From Ophiobolus disseminans (lineage: Eukaryota; Ascomycota; Dothideomycetes; Pleosporales; Phaeosphaeriaceae): a DNA stretch of 64,000 bases. Below are positions 11,308 to 21,477 of the stretch, piece by piece. The stretch is from the NCBI GenBank assembly GCA_010093685.1, contig MU006241.1:620001-684000 (forward strand), read 5' to 3'. Position numbers and translations under genes: made by a program. Under the pieces are notes generated by a model. That model was not told the origin of the DNA and ran no database searches. It was given only the letters and a program-made list of their open reading frames with translations. Each line of letters begins with the position of its first letter. The first letter of the stretch is position 1.

Positions 11308-13155
11308 ATGGCTACGGTCATACCAATTCCGAAGACAATGTCGAGCCCGGCGGACCCGGACGGGCCTTCCTTCCTCACAAATTTGCCGCCAGAAATGCGC
11401 AATGCGGTTTACGAGATTCTGTTCAAGCGCGATGGGACGGTGCTTATACATAACGCTGATATTTACTATGCCAATTCACCGAATAGATCGACATTCGAGC
11501 GCGGGGAGAAATACCGCGCAGAAAGGTTGGACAGATTTGACGAACTGTTTGATGAGAACACCGGCGGGGCAGTTGAGTTTGCTCATTGTTTCGAAAGCGT
11601 GCTCAACCTCTTCTTGACATGCCGCCAGATCTATCACGAAAGCATTGGTATACTGTACGGGGAAAATGTGTTTGTGTTCTCTCGAGCGCAATACCCACGT
11701 GGTATGGATGCTGTCGATTGGGAAGTCGATAACCTTAAGGCCCATCCATATCTCCCGTTGAACTTTGCACCCAAGTGGTTTTCGGGGATTGGATCACATC
11801 TCAGCTTATTGACAAAAGTCTCCATCGATACAGACGCGATCTGTCCTACTACATATGGCGGTGGAGGATATCGAATCGATATCCTTCCTTTGGCGCTTTG
11901 TCTGTGGAGGAATCCGGACCTATCGCGCATACTTCAGTTCGCAGCTACTGAACGGATATCGACCGAACCCACCAATGCTATCGTGCAGACTTATGCGCAC
12001 AGCCGTCATATCATCAACAGGGCTCCTTTGCTACACCGGATGGTAGATGCTATTGTTATGAAAGACGCACTCGGCTTGAAGCGATATGCCAAATATTCTC
12101 GAATACTTTCGAGTGTTTACACCACTTGTTGGTTCGATACATTGTCTATCACGTATAGGCCCACGACGAAGACCAATAATATCATCTGCAGGCGGTATTT
12201 TGTTACGGAACAAGGCGGAGAACTACAGTTCGGAGAGTATCAACCAGACCCTCGCGTTCACCGCCTACTCTCAGTGATACGAGCGGCACAAGCAAGAATG
12301 TTAAGAATTTTGCATTTTGCATGTTTCACGACTTCTGGTGTGGTTTTTGATCTTGACCGACGTGTTGTGCGTGGGTTTGACACGCGGCTCTTCCAGATAG
12401 ACAGTAGGATCCGGGACCAAGCGGGGATAAGCAACTTCAGATGGGACAAATCGGAGAGGATGAAGGTCCCCCATACGTGTAGTGTCACGTTCAACATGTC
12501 AACTTCTGACGCCATAACTAACTTCGGCCACTTCCGTGCTCTAGAAGATCTGGTTGAGGTTAGAGTGTTCCATCTGCTCGTCGGGGGTCTCGAGAACCAT
12601 CCTTCAACAACCATTGCCCTCAACCTGAATCTCTCAAGCGCAACCACTCTTGACAAAATCCGCATCAACGTTTTCGGATTGCTACGCTTCACTTTAGGGG
12701 ACGATATCCCCCCTCAAGCAAATATTCGAATCTCCCTCACCTATCCCCAAGACACCAACATCCACGAGGAGTACGTTAACATTCCACTGGAAGACATTCA
12801 AAAGAAGATCTTCCTCCTACTATCCGACTTCATCGAGCACTGGCACAATGACCCATGGCAGCAGCGTAACCACGCACCAGATATATGGTTCAACGGTCAA
12901 GGAGAAGCGATCAATGCATCATACCCAGCGACTGATACGGCTCCTGCTGTTTCGGTCGAGTATAAGCATAGCGCGCTTACGGCGAGGGAAATACATTATC
13001 GAGGATATCAAGTGCCGCTTATCAAGCACACCAGGCCGAACACTTGGGCTAGATTTGTGGCTAGCAGGAGCGGCGGAGTAGTGATGAGTTACTGGAAATG
13101 TCTAAGGAATCTTCACTGGGGAGATCATGAGTGTCCGAGGGAGTATGGTGATTAG
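11308..13155 (+). CDS. 2EXR/F-box-like domain protein
   Basis: A single exon of 615 residues. After a short leader comes FLTNLPPEMRNAVYEILF (about residues 24-41), the F-box-like 2EXR motif, followed about 75 residues later by the second signature LFLTCRQIYHESIGILYGENVF. The rest has no recognised domain. This is a large lineage-expanded family in Dothideomycetes and Eurotiomycetes. F-box-like parts suggest recruitment of targets to a ubiquitin ligase, but this is not proven for these members. The ATG chosen has context CCAACATGG; the frame is open further upstream only from a non-ATG codon. A second 2EXR gene lies convergently 265 bp downstream and a decayed one lies near 25 kb. Confidence 0.8.
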   Translation: MATVIPIPKTMSSPADPDGPSFLTNLPPEMRNAVYEILFKRDGTVLIHNADIYYANSPNRSTFERGEKYRAERLDRFDELFDENTGGAVEFAHCFESVLNLFLTCRQIYHESIGILYGENVFVFSRAQYPRGMDAVDWEVDNLKAHPYLPLNFAPKWFSGIGSHLSLLTKVSIDTDAICPTTYGGGGYRIDILPLALCLWRNPDLSRILQFAATERISTEPTNAIVQTYAHSRHIINRAPLLHRMVDAIVMKDALGLKRYAKYSRILSSVYTTCWFDTLSITYRPTTKTNNIICRRYFVTEQGGELQFGEYQPDPRVHRLLSVIRAAQARMLRILHFACFTTSGVVFDLDRRVVRGFDTRLFQIDSRIRDQAGISNFRWDKSERMKVPHTCSVTFNMSTSDAITNFGHFRALEDLVEVRVFHLLVGGLENHPSTTIALNLNLSSATTLDKIRINVFGLLRFTLGDDIPPQANIRISLTYPQDTNIHEEYVNIPLEDIQKKIFLLLSDFIEHWHNDPWQQRNHAPDIWFNGQGEAINASYPATDTAPAVSVEYKHSALTAREIHYRGYQVPLIKHTRPNTWARFVASRSGGVVMSYWKCLRNLHWGDHECPREYGD

Positions 13156-13420
13156 GGGGCTGGAGTTCAAAAAGGCGGAATCTGGGCGAAAGAAAAGCCG
13201 TACGTTGGCTGTCATGGCACTGGTATGTCATGCACCGAAGACATCGATATCTGGGGACTCTCGTTGCTGTAGAAGCGTGGTGCTTGTTTTCTCATAGGTT
13301 TTCGATGTATGTTTAGTACTACATCAACCAAATAAATAGATACATAAGACAATTGATCCTCAGCTGTGCTGCACTTTACTAGACTGGTGTCGAATTTCCC
13401 TTCTCTGCTTGCATCTCACA

Positions 13421-14605
13421 CTACATCGCCCTCCTTCTCACAAACCCAAACTTCCGTACAGAAAACTCCTTTGCTTTACCATGCCACCCAGGATTGCCCC
13501 TCCAATGCCCCGTCCCCTGCCACTCATCCTTGCCAAAACTCCACCCACTCATGCCCATCTCCCCATCCCACACCAACTCCCACTGCGTTCCCGTGATCGG
13601 AAACCTCCACAACTTCGCCGCTTCAGTCACCGCATCCAACTGTTTTTCCTTCGCCTTGAACGTCTCCAGCACGAGGTCTAGGCGCTTTAAATCTGGTAAC
13701 ATGCCGATCGTAGATATCCAGCCCTGATGATCCGGGACTTCTGGATGATAACCCGCACGCCGTCTCTCAGCTAATGCTCGCATGCGCGTTGCAGTTGGGC
13801 GTTTCATTTCCTCCGCACTCCCATCGCCGACCGCTGGATCGAGACCGAGGTGCTGAGTTTCGATTGTGGATTCGGGATGGTCGCTCCAGGTCCACCAATC
13901 CGAGTGCTGGAGACGAAGCGTCAGGTGCGTCAGTGGTTTGGCTGTTGTGACGCGCATAGCGGATGACCAGGGAGGCGGCAGGCTTTCCGGGTGACGTTGT
14001 TGTGTTCCGAGGATGTGGGAGAGGAAGTGTCGCTGTTGCTGGGTTTCGTGAGCAGGTAGCAGGGCGAAGTTGAAGGAGGCGGGATATTCGGTCAAGGCGC
14101 GTGGTCCGCGGTGGGCGGTTTTGTAGCGTCTGGGTGCGATGTAGACGCCCTGATGCCGTTCGTCGGGTTGCCAGAGGGGTGACTTATGAAAGTAGTTGTG
14201 TAGTGTGTTTCCCTCTAGAGCGACTTGCTGGAGCGTGATGTCTAGACTCTGGATAAGGGCCAACTGCCATGGCAGGAATTCATGAAGTTTCACACCAGAT
14301 CTTGCGGGAGCGTGCAAGTCGTAGACGATGTAGGGATTGAGAGAAAGTGGCAGTGTCCATGCTTCAAAATAGACTGCTCGACAGGTGCGGAGCAAATTGA
14401 TAGCAATATCGTGCTTTGGGGAAGACTCATTGGGCTTGATCCTAATCCTCGAAGCATTGCGTCGCAGAATATCCTCGAAAGAGTCGGCCTTGCAATCCGT
14501 AAGTGCATATTCAAAGACCAGATCCCTGAGCTCCCTGGGTAGGGTCGTGAAGAGTGGACTTTGCGCCTGATTGGTGATCGGTTCGTTCTCGATATTCCAG
14601 GCCAA
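13421..14605 (-). CDS. 2EXR/F-box-like domain protein, 5' end unresolved
   Basis: The frame encodes about 394 residues with PLFTTLPRELRDLVFEYAL near the start and the paired signature INLLRTCRAVYFEAW about 55 residues later, so it is a 2EXR-type protein. The C-terminus is Trp/Gly-rich (TGTQWELVWDGEMGMSGWSF). No ATG lies in frame between the preceding stop and the domain: the listed first codon is TTG. An upstream mini-exon is therefore likely. One model that works in phase is ATG at 14799, exon end at 14777 (AAG before GTACAC), then an acceptor CTGCAG with the exon resuming at 14678; this is a guess. It converges with the previous 2EXR gene. Confidence 0.72.
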   Translation of the reverse strand: MAWNIENEPITNQAQSPLFTTLPRELRDLVFEYALTDCKADSFEDILRRNASRIRIKPNESSPKHDIAINLLRTCRAVYFEAWTLPLSLNPYIVYDLHAPARSGVKLHEFLPWQLALIQSLDITLQQVALEGNTLHNYFHKSPLWQPDERHQGVYIAPRRYKTAHRGPRALTEYPASFNFALLPAHETQQQRHFLSHILGTQQRHPESLPPPWSSAMRVTTAKPLTHLTLRLQHSDWWTWSDHPESTIETQHLGLDPAVGDGSAEEMKRPTATRMRALAERRRAGYHPEVPDHQGWISTIGMLPDLKRLDLVLETFKAKEKQLDAVTEAAKLWRFPITGTQWELVWDGEMGMSGWSFGKDEWQGTGHWRGNPGWHGKAKEFSVRKFGFVRRRAM

Positions 14606-15350
14606 TGGCTCTACGCAACGCCCAAAATAAGAGCAGGGGGAGTCATCGTTGCGCAGAATCGTATGGCATGTCGAGCAACTGCAGATGTTTGCTTTTGTGT
14701 TATCGCCACAGCTACAATTGTACTTCGCTTGCTAGTACATGTAAGCCATTGCGCCCATTTACTCAATACGGTGTACCTTACGCGACTACCATGCACCATA
14801 TGCTGTAAATGCGACGGCTTGCGAGGAGGCAGTGGGGGCGGTGCACCGCCTCGCAGTCTGCTAGGCATGGCGTTCATTCTGTTCGCTTATCGCCTATCGC
14901 TTTATTGGGCGGTCGCTCGACTAGGGTGAGATGGTGGCAGAGTGCAGAAGGAGGATAGGATGCGAGGATTGACCGGACGAGGCGTTGTGTTAGAGAAAGT
15001 GGGAGCGGTTAGAAGACGTGGGCATGGTGCCGCAGTCGCACGTGCCCCTCCTGGTCGTGGTTGCCTGATTTGTGCAGCCTTGCCCACTTTGGGACGTGCG
15101 GCTCAAAATCGCAAGGTGTTGTAATTGTTGTACGAAGGAGCTCGTATTTGGTGATGCACCCCACTAGTAGGTAGGATTTTAACAGGAAGCCTGTATATCC
15201 TCACTAAATTGTAAAAGAGTTATAAGAATATAGAGGTCGGGTAGATACGCCCTTTGCATTCGTGTGTAAAAAAACATTAGATATCTCTGGGTCTATTAGT
15301 AGTGTAGAGTCACAAGTCAACTAATCGGTGCATCGCTCTCTCTTCCCTCT
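14606..15350. other. intergenic, 2EXR gene to helical-protein gene
   Basis: The left part probably carries the missing first exon of the minus-strand 2EXR gene. The right part is AT-richer and is the 3' flank of the next minus-strand gene. No independent gene is seen. Confidence 0.45.
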
Positions 15351-15989
15351 CTACTCCTCCACCTCCTCCTTCTCCATAAACTCCTTCGCCCTAGGATACT
15401 TAACCTGCATCAGATAGAAAGTCGCATGCGCCATCCTGCCATCAAGCTCCTCCAGCAGATCCGACAAGTCGCTGGCATACGTTGTTACCTTTGCATATAG
15501 ATCACCGGTCAAAGTTTTCCAGTGACCCATAAGCGGTCGCATGTTCTTGGTTTTGGCCTTCTTGAATGCTGCATCTAGGAGATTGCGCGTGGGGGTCATC
15601 CTGACCTGTAAAGAAGGCATTACGTCTAGTTGCGCTTGGTGTATGGCATGCAATTGAGTTTGGTAGGATTGTAGGGCTTGAGATGTTGTTTCGACTTCGT
15701 GTGCGGTATGTTTGCCGTTGCCTAGCATGTCGTTTTGTTCGCAGCGCTTTTGCTGTAATTTTACTTCTGTGATATCGACTAGCTTGCCGATGTAGTCTTC
15801 GTAGAGTTCCATGGGGGCCTCGAGGTCGTTTAGGTCAGTGATGGCGGCCGTGATCACCTCGAAGAGCTGGTCTGTATTTTTGAGGCGAGACTTGAACGCT
15901 TCGAAAGCGAGTTTATGTTCCGACAAGAATCCGTTGACTATAGTGGGAAAGGCTTTGAGCTTCTTCAGGTCTTCATTTGTGATTGACAT
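15351..15989 (-). CDS. hypothetical helical (coiled-coil) protein
   Basis: A single exon of 212 residues with an ATG start and no recognised family. The sequence is almost wholly helix-forming, rich in Leu, Lys, Glu and Gln, with heptad-like stretches (LKKLKAF, FKSRLKNTDQLFEVI, LLEELDGRM) and an acidic end KEFMEKEEVEE. It lacks a signal peptide and membrane segments, so a soluble coiled-coil or helical-bundle protein is expected. Codon use and length make a chance ORF unlikely. Function unknown. Confidence 0.65.
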   Translation of the reverse strand: MSITNEDLKKLKAFPTIVNGFLSEHKLAFEAFKSRLKNTDQLFEVITAAITDLNDLEAPMELYEDYIGKLVDITEVKLQQKRCEQNDMLGNGKHTAHEVETTSQALQSYQTQLHAIHQAQLDVMPSLQVRMTPTRNLLDAAFKKAKTKNMRPLMGHWKTLTGDLYAKVTTYASDLSDLLEELDGRMAHATFYLMQVKYPRAKEFMEKEEVEE

Positions 15990-16149
15990 GATGATTTGGA
16001 ATCTGGGATTGATTGCGAAGGTGTGTTAGATGAGGCTATAAGGGAATATGAGGTACCTGTTTGCTGAGACCTGATGATGCTCTCCTACAACCCACCCCAT
16101 GATGTGCTGAATACATGACTGGCTAGGATAGTCAGGCATACGTCTTTCC

Positions 16150-17222
16150 TCAAAACGACAAGAGCCAAACGTCACTCAGCCGCTCGTTATTCTCCCCCAA
16201 CCCCCCATGAATCACTACGCTGTCGTTGCCGCTCTCACTCTTGACAACATCCGCGTCGAACCATCCTCGTGGATCGGGAACGCCGTCGGCACCGTTTGGA
16301 TTCAGCTCAGTCCACCAGTTTTCGCTGATGTCGTAGATCCAAGCATCGCTCAACATCTTGCCAGCCCCAGCATGGCCCAGGGAGGAGGGGTCGTGTTCGC
16401 CGAACAACGTAAGGAGCTTGTCCTTCTGGGCGAGTCGAACAGGTAACAGAACACAAACACTGCGTGCTTCCGGCCCGTCGTTGCCGTCAGCTTTGAATGT
16501 CTTGGTGGACCAAGAGTTGGCGGCGATGTCAAAGATGTCGACACTGCCACCCTGTTCTGTACTGCCATCGAAGCCGTTCATTCGATACAGCTTGCCGCCG
16601 CTGTAAGCTATCGAAGTGCCTCCTCGCTGTGGCGCAGGGGCTTCGGGTAGCTCCGTCCAGGTGCGTTCAGAGACGTCGAACTTCCACAGATCTGACAAAC
16701 GTCCTTTCTCGGGGCATCCAGCGTGAAGGTAGAAGGCAGACTTCCCGTCGCTGGCGGAGCTGTGATAGCTTCTTGCTGGTGGATAAGGCTTCGACGAGTC
16801 TGCTGGCTGAATGCATGACCATTCTGAACTAGTCGCATCGAAACACCAAACTGCACCAGCTTCCTCGACAGGCGCCATGTTTACGCCGCCGCGTCCTGAG
16901 AAAAGATACATTTTGCCATGGAGGACTGCGGATGCGCTTCCGACACGTGGGCTTGGGGCTGTGGATAATGACTTGGTCTCGAACTGGGGCGCATCTGATT
17001 ATGGATTAGCCTTAGCACCATGTTGGTGAAATCGCAGTGGGGCATGTTACCAGACGTCAACGAGAAGAGATCGACTTTGTCGTCGACCGGCTGTCGAGGC
17101 TGCACCTCACCACCGAAGATGCATACTGTTTGGTTAATGACGGAGAGGACCTGGGATGAGCGTTTGAGCCTGTCCTCATTGAGGAGACGCTTCCACGAGC
17201 CTCTGAGCATGTTGATGGGCAT
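16150..17222 (-). CDS. kelch-repeat beta-propeller protein
   Basis: Exons 17051..17222 and 16150..16994, separated by a 56-nt intron, join in phase 1 to 338 residues. Kelch blades are visible as repeated Gly-rich turns and Trp/Phe positions: VCIFGGEVQ, KMYLFSGRGG, AFYLHAGCPEKGRLSDLWKF, KLYRMNGFDG, LLTLFGEHD, SVVIHGGLGENNERLSDVWLLSF, consistent with a propeller of about six blades filling the whole protein. It resembles the small cytosolic kelch proteins of fungi related to plant nitrile-specifier-like proteins; that link is an inference. No signal peptide or galactose-oxidase active-site region is seen. Likely a soluble binding or lyase-type protein. Confidence 0.82.
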
Positions 17223-17517
17223 TGTGAGTGTTGTAAGTAATGGGTAGGTTAGTGGAGAATAGAGATGACAGGTCTGTCAAGAGAGATTAATTGTTGTGTT
17301 GGATCTAATGGCAGCTACGCATGAAGCCATTTCGTCACTGGCCAGGATGGGTGAAACAGTGAAGGTGCGGCCCTGTTCCGTGATGACGCTAGTTCTCATA
17401 CTGGTATGCAGCTAGCGGGCGATCGTTGGCCCCAGCGCCTCCAATCTTCCCAAAAGTTCAGCGACGACCTGGACACATCAAACAGTGTACTTCCCTACGC
17501 GATTCGACGCGCCCAAG

Positions 17518-19671
17518 ATGCGGCTTCGACTCACCGTCCAGCGAAACGGCCTGCCCGCGGCCAATGTGCTCTGGAATGTACCGGATTCGAACAGCACGCA
17601 GGCATACACCATCACCCGTCTGCTTGAAGACGTCAACCACGTCATCCCTCTGGAAGCAGAGCATTGGGGTCTGGAGCACTATGTCGTCGAAGTGGCCGGC
17701 TTCGAGTGTCTGCACTTCTCTCCCGTCGCACAGGCGCTGAAAGATGACGACCATGTCTCGATCCGTCCACTTATGACCGCCGAGGAACGCGCGCGCACTC
17801 TCACCGGCCGCCACCAGATCTCAGACGATGGAAGGCACCTTGTCGATGGTGTGCCGTTCGGTCGCCCTTACCTCCGACACCCGAATCGACCCGCCGTACG
17901 GATACCTCCGCGCAAGCGACGGCGACTGGATGGCGCAGAGGAAGAGGCAGACGAGACTGCTCTGCTTACACAAAATGGACAAGTCTCACCGCAGCGCAAA
18001 CAACACGGCTTGTTGACAAATGGAGATACAAGCGCTGGATCTGAGGGGAAGTCACGAGCGCGGAGAGCGTCCAAGACGGTCCAATTCATAGGTGTCGAGC
18101 AGGACGACGACGAGGACAGCGACGAGGATGATGACGACTTTGCGCCCGACGGAGAGCAAGAGGACCATGTTGCTATGGAAGACGACTCCGAGGACGACTC
18201 CGACTCCGATTCAGACTCATCGAGCGCCTCGGGCAGCTCTTCAGGCTCAGACGCAAGCTCGGGATCGGACGATTCATCAAGTGGCAGCGACAGTGATAGT
18301 GGGAGCGATGCAAGTTCGCCGCCTGAGGTCAAGTCTTCCAAGGGAGTCTTAGCATGGACAGTCAGCACGTTGCCGACCTCGCCCAAGCATGTCGCGCCTG
18401 GACAGGGCCGCCCAGGTACGAGGTCGAGAAACTCCCGGCGCACGCGGACCCATCGTCTCCGGCTCTTGAAGCTGGCTGGTAAACTTCCTGCAGAGGCGAA
18501 CCTCAAAGCGCTAGCCCAATATGAGGCTGCTCTGCTGCCACAGGAGTCACCCGAACCCGAACCCTCGAAACCCTTTAGTACATACACAGGCAAACGGAAG
18601 CGGGTCGACAACGAAGAAGCTGCGGAAGATGTCACGGAGCTTGAGCAGCGCAAACAAGAGTTGATGGCAAGATTTGGCAACGGCACGGATAGTACCGTGG
18701 TTCAGGTAGAGGAGGCTCTTCAGCCAACTGTTCTTGAACCGGCGCCACCATCACCACAGATAGTTGTGGAAGAGGAGCAGCAGCAGTCTTCGAAGAGGGA
18801 GACACCAAAGAAGAGACTCCGACCCGACACCTCAGCTATCAGCCGGATCCTTGCACGTCAAGCTATGGTATGTCCACCACAGAAGCGCATTGCTCCACAA
18901 GCTAACGACTCACAGCCCTCTAAGAAGCGGGCCAAGGCAAACCCTGTCGTAGAGAAAACACCCGAGCCTGAAGGCGCTTCGGAGCCCGACTTTTGGAAGT
19001 CAAGAATCAACCTCTCGGCGTTCGAATGTTGGCAGGAGGAGTTCGAGCTGAGCGCACCATCCTTTCCGTTTCAGCAACATTGGGATCCAGCAAGCAAGCT
19101 CATGCGCGAGAAGGCGGATAAGAAGAAGAACAAAAAGGGTGGAAAGAGACAGAGAGAATCAGTCCGGGTCGAAGAGGAAGAGGAAGAGAAGATCTTCCTC
19201 GACTACGATGACACTGACACTGGGGCGACCGAGAACCCGGACTCTGAGATCCATGAGGCCATCGAAGATCAGCTCCGTCAGGATGTAGCAACAGCGGCAC
19301 AGGCAGACCTTCCGGCTCTCCCAGACGACATGACTACGTTGCCAGACCTGACATCCGGAGATGTCAAGGTCGGGGCTATTCTGGCCTGCAAGTTCTTTGA
19401 CATAAACGCCATTACTATGACCCCGGAGATCAGCAACTACAAGACTGCGGTCATCCATCGGGAAGGCGATTCCGGCAACGGCGCAGGGACGATCTGCTTG
19501 AAGATTGCAGAGCGCGACCTGCCCAAGCGAGAGAAGAAGTTTGATAGCAAGGGTAACCGCATATATGATGCCGCTGATCAGTTCTACGTCGAGGACGAGG
19601 ATGAGGAGACGGGGTTGTGGGAGGGCCAGCTGGCCGAGCTGCTGGAGCCGAAGCTGGTGAAGGCTGCCTGA
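17518..19671 (+). CDS. DUF7357 nuclear protein, coilin-like
   Basis: Exons 17518..18867 and 18916..19671 give 701 residues. The 48-nt intron (GTATGT, branch GCTAACGAC, CACAG) is a multiple of three and leaves the frame open, so it is easily missed. The N-terminus (MRLRLTV to about 90) matches the DUF7357 family as I know it and has the outline of the coilin ubiquitin-like fold. Then come a basic cluster PPRKRRR, a long Ser/Asp/Glu tract around 190-275, further Lys/Arg-rich segments, and a C-terminal globular region (about 585-701) with VGAILACKFFDINAITMTPEISNYK, which resembles the Tudor-like end of coilin. A role in nuclear RNP bodies is inferred, not shown. The first ATG in frame was used; an upstream GTG precedes it. 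Confidence 0.83.
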   Translation: MRLRLTVQRNGLPAANVLWNVPDSNSTQAYTITRLLEDVNHVIPLEAEHWGLEHYVVEVAGFECLHFSPVAQALKDDDHVSIRPLMTAEERARTLTGRHQISDDGRHLVDGVPFGRPYLRHPNRPAVRIPPRKRRRLDGAEEEADETALLTQNGQVSPQRKQHGLLTNGDTSAGSEGKSRARRASKTVQFIGVEQDDDEDSDEDDDDFAPDGEQEDHVAMEDDSEDDSDSDSDSSSASGSSSGSDASSGSDDSSSGSDSDSGSDASSPPEVKSSKGVLAWTVSTLPTSPKHVAPGQGRPGTRSRNSRRTRTHRLRLLKLAGKLPAEANLKALAQYEAALLPQESPEPEPSKPFSTYTGKRKRVDNEEAAEDVTELEQRKQELMARFGNGTDSTVVQVEEALQPTVLEPAPPSPQIVVEEEQQQSSKRETPKKRLRPDTSAISRILARQAMVCPPQKRIAPQANDSQPSKKRAKANPVVEKTPEPEGASEPDFWKSRINLSAFECWQEEFELSAPSFPFQQHWDPASKLMREKADKKKNKKGGKRQRESVRVEEEEEEKIFLDYDDTDTGATENPDSEIHEAIEDQLRQDVATAAQADLPALPDDMTTLPDLTSGDVKVGAILACKFFDINAITMTPEISNYKTAVIHREGDSGNGAGTICLKIAERDLPKREKKFDSKGNRIYDAADQFYVEDEDEETGLWEGQLAELLEPKLVKAA

Positions 19672-20340
19672 AACAGTATCCTGCGTACGCCGCACCTTAC
19701 CAGGTCGGAGGAGATTGTTGACATTAATTTCGATCATCAAGTACAATAGATACCCCTTTGTTCCACACCCGTTATAAGCACTGTTATTAATCTTTCCCAA
19801 TCCATCCAGGTCCGGGAACGTTGCCCGATCTCGCTTCAGTCTTTGTACCCCACCAAACATCATGTCCACCCCTGTGCCCCTCCATGCACGCAATACAAAC
19901 ATCGGGAAGATCTCCCTATATGCCAACACTGGTGACGCGATACGCCCCTGCGCGCATGGTCATTGATCGTTCAGGAGTATGCACCGAGGCACCATTGCGT
20001 CTCACGCCACGGGCACCACGTCGCGGGCGCCTTTCGGACCCATTGTCTTCGCACTAACAACTGCCGCGGTGGGGTAAAGCTCCAAGCTTCACGATTAAGT
20101 ATTGGTAGGATGCAATGAGCGGTTGAGGCACAAACTTTTCGGTTTCCGTACTGAAGACCCTGAGTTGCGATTTCCTTTCATTTCTTTTCTCTTGCTTGAT
20201 TTAGTTCACAGCATCTCCTTTCCGACTTCTGAGTGAAGCCACCTGGAACGCGAATCGAAGCATCATATACTGACCGAACATCAATTGTAAGAACAAAGCG
20301 CAACTTTATGAGTACAAACTAAAGTCTTCCCAGCTCCAAA
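19672..20340. other. intergenic, DUF7357 to MetE-like gene
   Basis: Terminator region of the first gene and promoter of the second, with pyrimidine-rich tracts around 20170-20230 as often seen before fungal start codons. No gene is recognised. Confidence 0.5.
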
Positions 20341-21477
20341 ATGCCTCTCCCAACAGGCGTATATCGCGCCGATCACGTCGGATCCTTCCTCCGCCCCAAA
20401 GCTGTCCTCGATGCGCGTACCGAAGCCGCCAATGGCAAGATCACCGCTGAACAACTGCGCAAAGTTGAAGACGAATGGGTCGCCGACGTAGCAAAGAAGC
20501 AGATCAAGAACGGCCTCCGCTCCATCACCGACGGCGAGTTCCGCCGCGCGTACTTCCATCTCGACTTCCTGAAGCACCTCGCAGGTATTGAGGAGAAGGG
20601 TCAAGTAGGAAATATTCGCCACAAGGATGGCTTCTCCCCACCAACACTCGTTGTCAAGGGTAAATTGGGACATCCGGAAGCTATCCAGGTCAAGGACTTC
20701 GAGTTCCTCGAGCAAGCCATCAAAGACAACGGCGGCAAAGCCAGCACCAAAGTATGCATCCCCTCTCCCACGATGGTACACTTCCGCGGCGGCCGCGCCT
20801 CAATCGACATATCCGCGTACCCGGACCTCGACGTCTTCTTCGAAGACCTCGCACGCGTCTACCAAGAAGAGCTCGCCTCCCTCTACGCCGCCGGCTGCCG
20901 CTTCGTCCAACTCGACGACACTAACCTCGCCTACCTATGCGACCCAGACATGCGCAAAGCCGCCGAACAAGAGCGCAACGAAGACCTCTCAACGCTACCA
21001 AGAAAATACGCCGACCTCATCAACGCCGCCATCTCCAAGCGGCCCGCAGACATGAAAATCGGCATCCACCTCTGCCGCGGCAACTACCGCTCCAAATGGT
21101 TCGCCTCGGGCGGCTACGAGCCCGTCGCAGAAGTCCTGTTCAAAGAACTAAATGTCGACGCATACTTTCTCGAATACGACGACGCGCGCAGCGGAGACTT
21201 TTCGCCCTTGAGACACTTGCCGCCGCATAAAGTTGTTGTGCTGGGCGTTATGAGCAGCAAGAAGAACACGCTGGATGATAAGGATGAGATAATTAAGAGG
21301 CTGAAGGAAGCCGCAGAGCTTACGCCTGGAGGACTTGATCAGCTGTGTGTGAGCCATCAGTGTGGGTTTTCGAGTACGGCGGAGGGGAATGAGTTGAGTG
21401 AGGAGGAGCAGTGGGCGAAGGTTAGGCTTGAGGTGCAGATTGCGGAGGAGGTTTGGGGGAAGGATCTGAGTGTTTAG
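20341..21477 (+). CDS. MetE-like (cobalamin-independent methionine synthase C-domain) protein
   Basis: A single exon of 378 residues beginning MPLPTGVYRADHVGSFLRP, the hallmark of stand-alone proteins with the C-terminal UROD/MetE-like barrel. The zinc site of methionine synthase is conserved: His243-x-Cys245 in GIHLCRGN, Glu278 in FLEYDD and Cys341 in HQCGFSS. ITDGEFRR and QLDDTNLAYL are also typical. At under half the length of full MetE (about 750 residues), it lacks the N-terminal folate-binding barrel, so it probably transfers a methyl group between small thiols or other donors rather than from methyl-tetrahydrofolate polyglutamate. Codons in the first two thirds are strongly C-ending, suggesting good expression. 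The cytosolic location is inferred. Confidence 0.88.
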   Translation: MPLPTGVYRADHVGSFLRPKAVLDARTEAANGKITAEQLRKVEDEWVADVAKKQIKNGLRSITDGEFRRAYFHLDFLKHLAGIEEKGQVGNIRHKDGFSPPTLVVKGKLGHPEAIQVKDFEFLEQAIKDNGGKASTKVCIPSPTMVHFRGGRASIDISAYPDLDVFFEDLARVYQEELASLYAAGCRFVQLDDTNLAYLCDPDMRKAAEQERNEDLSTLPRKYADLINAAISKRPADMKIGIHLCRGNYRSKWFASGGYEPVAEVLFKELNVDAYFLEYDDARSGDFSPLRHLPPHKVVVLGVMSSKKNTLDDKDEIIKRLKEAAELTPGGLDQLCVSHQCGFSSTAEGNELSEEEQWAKVRLEVQIAEEVWGKDLSV

